A DNA stretch of 64,000 nucleotides from Mucilaginibacter sp. OK283 (lineage in GTDB: Bacteria; Bacteroidota; Bacteroidia; Sphingobacteriales; Sphingobacteriaceae): positions 202,564-266,563 of the forward strand of contig NZ_FODR01000010.1 of the NCBI RefSeq assembly GCF_900110415.1, read 5' to 3'. The translations under genes were made by a program, and so were the position numbers. Below, piece by piece: positions 61,701-64,000 of this stretch (position 1 is the first letter of the stretch; each line of letters opens with the position of its first letter). The notes beneath the pieces are model-generated. The model did no database searches. It was given only the letters and a program-made list of their open reading frames with translations, and was not told the origin of the DNA.

Positions 61701-62949
61701 CAACCTTGAGTTGCTTTACCAGATTGCACCCGATGTTCCGGCTATTGTTTTTGGCGACGAACTGCGCCTGCGGCAAGTACTGCTAAACCTGGTGAGCAAT
61801 GCCGTTAAGTTTACCGTACAGGGCGAGATTGTTATTAATGTAAGTATGCTGCCCGGGCACAACCAGGATTTTGCTTTATCGTTTAGCGTGCGCGATACCG
61901 GGATTGGAATACCAGCCGAAAAATTAGACAAGCTTTTTCAGGCTTTTTCGCAGGTCGACTCGGGTACAACCCGCAAATACGGTGGGAGCGGGCTGGGCCT
62001 TACCATTAGCAAACGGCTGATTGAATTGATGGGCGGCGAAATTAAAGTTGAAAGCGAATTTGGGAAAGGTACTACTTTTTGCTTCCATATTAAATCGGCA
62101 AAAGGGCATCAAAGCGGTATGGCCGAACATATGGAAAGCCACACCAGCTTGCAAGGAAAAAATATATTGATTGTTGATGATAATGAAGCAAGCCGCGGGG
62201 TATTGCAGGCGCAACTTGCACAATGGGAATTTGCTGCAACGGCGATAGCGTCGGGGAGCGAAGCCCTGGAAATATTGGCTGTGAATGATAAGATTGACCT
62301 GGTGTTGGCCGATTTTAATATGCCCGAAATGGATGGCTTTCAGATGGCAAGGCATATACGGGCCAGCTACCCCGCTGTGCGCGTGATTTTGCTTGGGCCT
62401 GCAAGTCACGAGCAAAATAAAAAAGAACCTGGTCTTTTTAACGCCGTAATAGCCAAACCTGTTAAATATCATGTGCTCTATAGCGCTATTATTAGCCAGT
62501 TAAAAAAGGTTGATGTGGCCCACGAACCCCATGTGCGCGGAAACCTGTTCACTGAAGAATTTGCCAGACAATATCCTATAGATATCCTGATAGCAGAAGA
62601 TAACCTGATTAATCAGAAATTGGCCATGCGGGTCCTCACAAAAATGGGTTATGTGCCTGATGTGGCACCAAATGGGCTGGCAGCTTTGGATTCGCTTACC
62701 CGCAAAAAATATGGGCTGATTTTTATGGACGTTCAGATGCCCGAGATGGATGGGCTGGAGGCCACCAGGCGAATCAGGCTGGGAAATGTTCATCAACCTG
62801 TTATAGTGGCAATGACGGCCAATGCCATGCCCGAAGACCGTGGGGCATGCCTTGCCGCCGGCATGGATGATTACCTGAGTAAACCTATAAAAGTGGATGA
62901 GATACTATCGGCGATAGAAAAATGGTGGAAAAAAACACAGGATTATTAG
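58795..62949 (+). CDS. Hybrid histidine kinase with periplasmic propeller and two receivers
   Basis: A 1384-aa sensor, initiated by GTG at 58795 (a stop codon lies in frame at 58744 and no ATG gives a signal peptide). A signal peptide (residues 1-27) precedes two-component-regulator-propeller repeats (about 30-690, with the recurring WIGT-type and DGNLWIG-type blades), a Y_Y_Y domain (about 725-805), a transmembrane helix (about 812-830) and a coiled coil. The HisKA box gives H885 (FMATMSHEIRTPMNG), followed by HATPase, receiver 1 (D1173) and receiver 2 (D1312). An AraC DNA-binding domain, present in true HTCS regulators, is absent, as is an Hpt domain. Output must go through another protein. 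Confidence 0.92.
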   Translation: MVTAKQIIHLWICAFLITGVPLACFAQNQSLKFDHIGTAEGLSQVDVSSIIQDSRGFMWIGTGNGLNRYDGYKFINYRFDLANNSSLSNNVISDLAEDKSGNIWIATKGGLNKFDRASGRFIRYLHNDHAPASLATDVVNRLSFDSAGNLWVATQNGGLDYLDVHSNKFRHYTHSDVDSNSLSNNNVYTVFTDSHHNLWVGTAGGLNLYRPASNNFSRFKYSNTDAGTSGDHIFCIYEDRTGNLYLGTISEGVFVFNPAKHTLRHIKNKDSLGNSTSINTVNSLGQDDNGNIWIGAEHGGLSLLDASGNLYNYQHDDIDNNSINGISINAICKDKNGNMWLGAFGGGINLYKKATSSFALYHHNSSPLSLSSNFVLDLFEDRDKNIWVGTDGGGLDLFNRSTGSFRHYKQPPAGKNGITGNYVLTTTQHPDGNLWIGTWGDGFSIFNPKTGIFKNFKVTPAKPDGPGGNNIYAILHTKDQNTWLGTFNDGLDFYDRKTGKFKHFRYDAHNPQSISSNRIYDLCEDRDGNLWIGTYDNGLDMLDNKTGVFTHFRHHDGQNSLSGNTVTDVFLDSKGKLWLCTISGLNLFDPVTKHFTVFTKKDGLASDIIYAIKEDGAGNFWVSTNNGISMYNPVARLFKNYTTEDGLQGDDFKPHSALKTNSGEIFFGGINGFNAFYPARIARPAPFSPVVVTSLLIFNKPINTVIGADDPNAPKQDIADTRSITLSYRQSDISMEYAALDFASADRKKYAFILQNYDTQWSEVGSRNTASYTNLPAGEYYFKIKYQNSAGQWSPVATALKITIVPPFWLTWWFKLFAVMFLASAIYGLFRYRLRSIKLRQLVLERQVQERTELLAKMTIDEHKARMEAEQANAAKSLFMATMSHEIRTPMNGVVGMAMLLSGTQLTPEQEEYTETIKNCGDALLSVINDILDFSKIESGKMELDENDFDLRNCIEGTLDVFAGGALKPNLELLYQIAPDVPAIVFGDELRLRQVLLNLVSNAVKFTVQGEIVINVSMLPGHNQDFALSFSVRDTGIGIPAEKLDKLFQAFSQVDSGTTRKYGGSGLGLTISKRLIELMGGEIKVESEFGKGTTFCFHIKSAKGHQSGMAEHMESHTSLQGKNILIVDDNEASRGVLQAQLAQWEFAATAIASGSEALEILAVNDKIDLVLADFNMPEMDGFQMARHIRASYPAVRVILLGPASHEQNKKEPGLFNAVIAKPVKYHVLYSAIISQLKKVDVAHEPHVRGNLFTEEFARQYPIDILIAEDNLINQKLAMRVLTKMGYVPDVAPNGLAALDSLTRKKYGLIFMDVQMPEMDGLEATRRIRLGNVHQPVIVAMTANAMPEDRGACLAAGMDDYLSKPIKVDEILSAIEKWWKKTQDY

Positions 62950-63325
62950 GGTTAAGTTGAGCGGAGTGAATAAATAACGTGTTCTGATGATGAAAGTGCT
63001 TACGCCGCTCTGGTCAAACGCATCTAAATAGTTGACGGCGATAAGCTGTTAATTAATAATAGCTAAGGGAATAAGCTTATTGCGCGGGGAAGATATAAGC
63101 ACCAAAAGCTACCTTGTTTTTATTGCCTGATACTGGTTAAATCATCCAGGTACCAAAGGGACTTGTATTGGCCAATAACAGACACAAATATTGGATGCGC
63201 CTAAATTTCGTGATTAGTTTAGTGTTAACCATGTTAAAATATAAAGCATTGATTATTAAATATTTATAAAAAAATATTTTTGAAATATGTTAAGTTATGT
63301 TAACCCAATTAGATGCGTTGCTGTG
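62950..63325. other. Gene-free interval after the hybrid kinase
   Basis: 376 nt without a convincing ORF. An A/T-rich palindromic stretch (AAATATTT repeated around 63258-63280) could serve as a weak terminator. Nothing else was recognised. Confidence 0.45.
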
Positions 63326-63724
63326 TTACGCTGCGGAGTACCTTAAATAGGTATCGTTTAAAGTTTGTTTACTAAAAGGTTTTGAAACAAAGGATTTGAC
63401 GAACGGATAATTTTTTGATCTTGAAAAGTCCCTGGGATCAATTGACGATGATACGATGTACACATCAACCGTTTTGTTAAACAGTGGAATTAACTCCTTA
63501 AAATGTTTCAGAAATTCCCATCCGTTAAAATCGGGCATATGAAGATCTAAAAATATCAAATCGGGAAGCTTATCGTTAAAACTGCTGTTTTCTCTAAGCG
63601 ATTCAATTTGCACCCGGGCATCCGAGCTATGTGAAACATGTTGAAAGAGGTTGCCGGAGTCAATCATCCGCTGTAAAATCAGGTGTTCAATAGGGTTATC
63701 ATCAATTATCAAAAGCCGGCACAT
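63326..63724 (-). CDS. Stand-alone receiver-domain response regulator
   Basis: A 132-aa single REC domain. The acidic pocket is D8-D9 (IIDDN), the phospho-acceptor is D60 in LIFLDLHMPDFNG, the switch serines are near residues 92-94 (VSSS) and the conserved lysine is K115 (SKPFSK). No DNA-binding or enzymatic output domain follows. It is convergent with the hybrid kinase and may be a phosphotransfer partner for it; other kinases are equally possible. The group resembles Bacteroidota single-domain regulators and CheY-like proteins. Confidence 0.87.
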   Translation of the reverse strand: MCRLLIIDDNPIEHLILQRMIDSGNLFQHVSHSSDARVQIESLRENSSFNDKLPDLIFLDLHMPDFNGWEFLKHFKELIPLFNKTVDVYIVSSSIDPRDFSRSKNYPFVKSFVSKPFSKQTLNDTYLRYSAA

Positions 63725-63776
63725 AATCTTTTCGTTTAGCAGTTGGTATGCAATTTAGGTGCCAATTATTTTTACT

Positions 63777-63850
63777 GGTCATTGTCGCTTCGCTTGTCAT
63801 TGGTCATTCGCTTCGCTGTCATTGGTCATTGTCGCTTCGCTTGTCATTGG
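63777..63850. repeat. GTCATT-word repeat cluster upstream of the receiver gene
   Basis: GGTCATTG, then TCGCTTCGCTT, GTCATTG, GTCATTCGCTTCGCT, GTCATTG, GTCATTG, TCGCTTCGCTT, GTCATTGG. The words and the TCGCTTCGCT insert are the same as in the left arm at 49911-49967. Confidence 0.8.
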
Positions 63851-63885
63851 TGTTTGTTTTAATTGAAAATAATTAAAACAAACAC
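63850..63885. repeat. Perfect 15-bp hairpin between two repeat arrays
   Basis: GTGTTTGTTTTAATT (63850-63864) and AATTAAAACAAACAC (63871-63885) are exact inverted copies with a GAAAAT loop. It separates the GTCATT-word cluster from the CAACTCA array. Confidence 0.8.
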
Positions 63886-63905
63886 GGTGTTTGAAAATTC
63901 TTAAA

Positions 63906-64000
63906 CAACTCACAACTCACAACTCACAACTCACAACTCACAACTCACAACTCACAACTCACAACTCACAACTCACAACTCACAACTCACAACTCACAAC
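63906..64000. repeat. CAACTCA tandem heptamer array, running off the window
   Basis: Thirteen perfect CAACTCA units plus CAAC fill 63906-64000 without a mismatch. The array continues past the window edge, so total length and any partner arm are unknown. Confidence 0.92.

Noticed and set aside
58795..62949. A full HTCS (hybrid two-component system) regulator
   Set aside because: The protein ends after the second receiver; no AraC-type helix-turn-helix is present.
63326..63724. The receiver gene as KdpE for the kdp kinase
   Set aside because: It has no DNA-binding domain and lies 48 kb from kdp.
1..64000. Prophage, insertion sequence or integrative element
   Set aside because: No transposase, integrase, phage structural or conjugation gene was seen; only small non-coding repeat elements are present.

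Overview
The window looks like chromosomal DNA of a Bacteroidota member, most likely family Sphingobacteriaceae (Mucilaginibacter/Pedobacter-like). The grounds are a SusC/SusD/SusE outer-membrane glycan operon, DUF4293 and DUF2723 proteins, a hybrid kinase with a periplasmic propeller, many exported enzymes, weak Shine-Dalgarno sequences, and promoters of the Bacteroidota type (TTG, about 20 nt, TAnnTTTG). I see no prophage, transposase, CRISPR array or rRNA. The only RNA gene is a tRNA-Gln(TTG).

Layout. 0-5.6 kb: gpsA, two small exported proteins, a DEAD-box helicase with an RGG-rich tail, a DUF4293 membrane protein and a DUF892 ferritin-like protein. 5.9-15.0 kb: a potassium-uptake locus made of a 30-aa membrane peptide, kdpF, kdpA, kdpB, kdpC, a beta-barrel porin, a soluble KdpD sensor half and a separate histidine kinase; no KdpE is present. 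15.2-19.3 kb: divergent GH42 and GH43 glycosidases. 19.4-22.3 kb: Crp-type regulator, exported RidA-like protein, Spy-like protein, accA. 22.7-28.0 kb: DUF2723 protein, tRNA-Gln, prs, rplY. 28.2-31.2 kb: aldo/keto reductase, frameshifted OsmC, HxlR regulator divergent from an SDR. 31.3-40.9 kb: alpha-glucan utilisation operon (susC-susD-susE-GH31-GH13) on the minus strand, followed at 43.5-45.1 kb by a SusR-like membrane regulator. 45.3-49.9 kb: AraC regulator with a siderophore-interacting protein, and a MocR regulator divergent from DoxX and EamA. 50.1-54.5 kb: an electron-transfer Fe-S gene pair with a DUF2750 gene between them, then an M28 peptidase. 55-64 kb: universal stress protein, P-type ATPase, a 1384-aa hybrid kinase and a stand-alone receiver.

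The most unusual signal is non-coding. About eleven intergenic gaps hold short sequences with a strict 7-nt period. Each locus has its own heptamer word. The words usually form two arms in inverted orientation, and the arms begin or end within a few bases of a stop codon, start codon or tRNA end. A second family of C/G-rich inverted repeats, including a perfect 37-bp pair, marks other gene junctions. In the kdp locus every gap longer than a few bases after kdpB is filled by one of these two kinds of element. I know no established name for the heptamer elements.

Functionally the window combines potassium homeostasis (Kdp), starch/alpha-glucan capture and hydrolysis (Sus, GH31, GH13), other plant or polysaccharide hydrolysis (GH42, GH43), nucleotide and lipid housekeeping (prs, accA, gpsA), and several locally regulated stress or redox modules.
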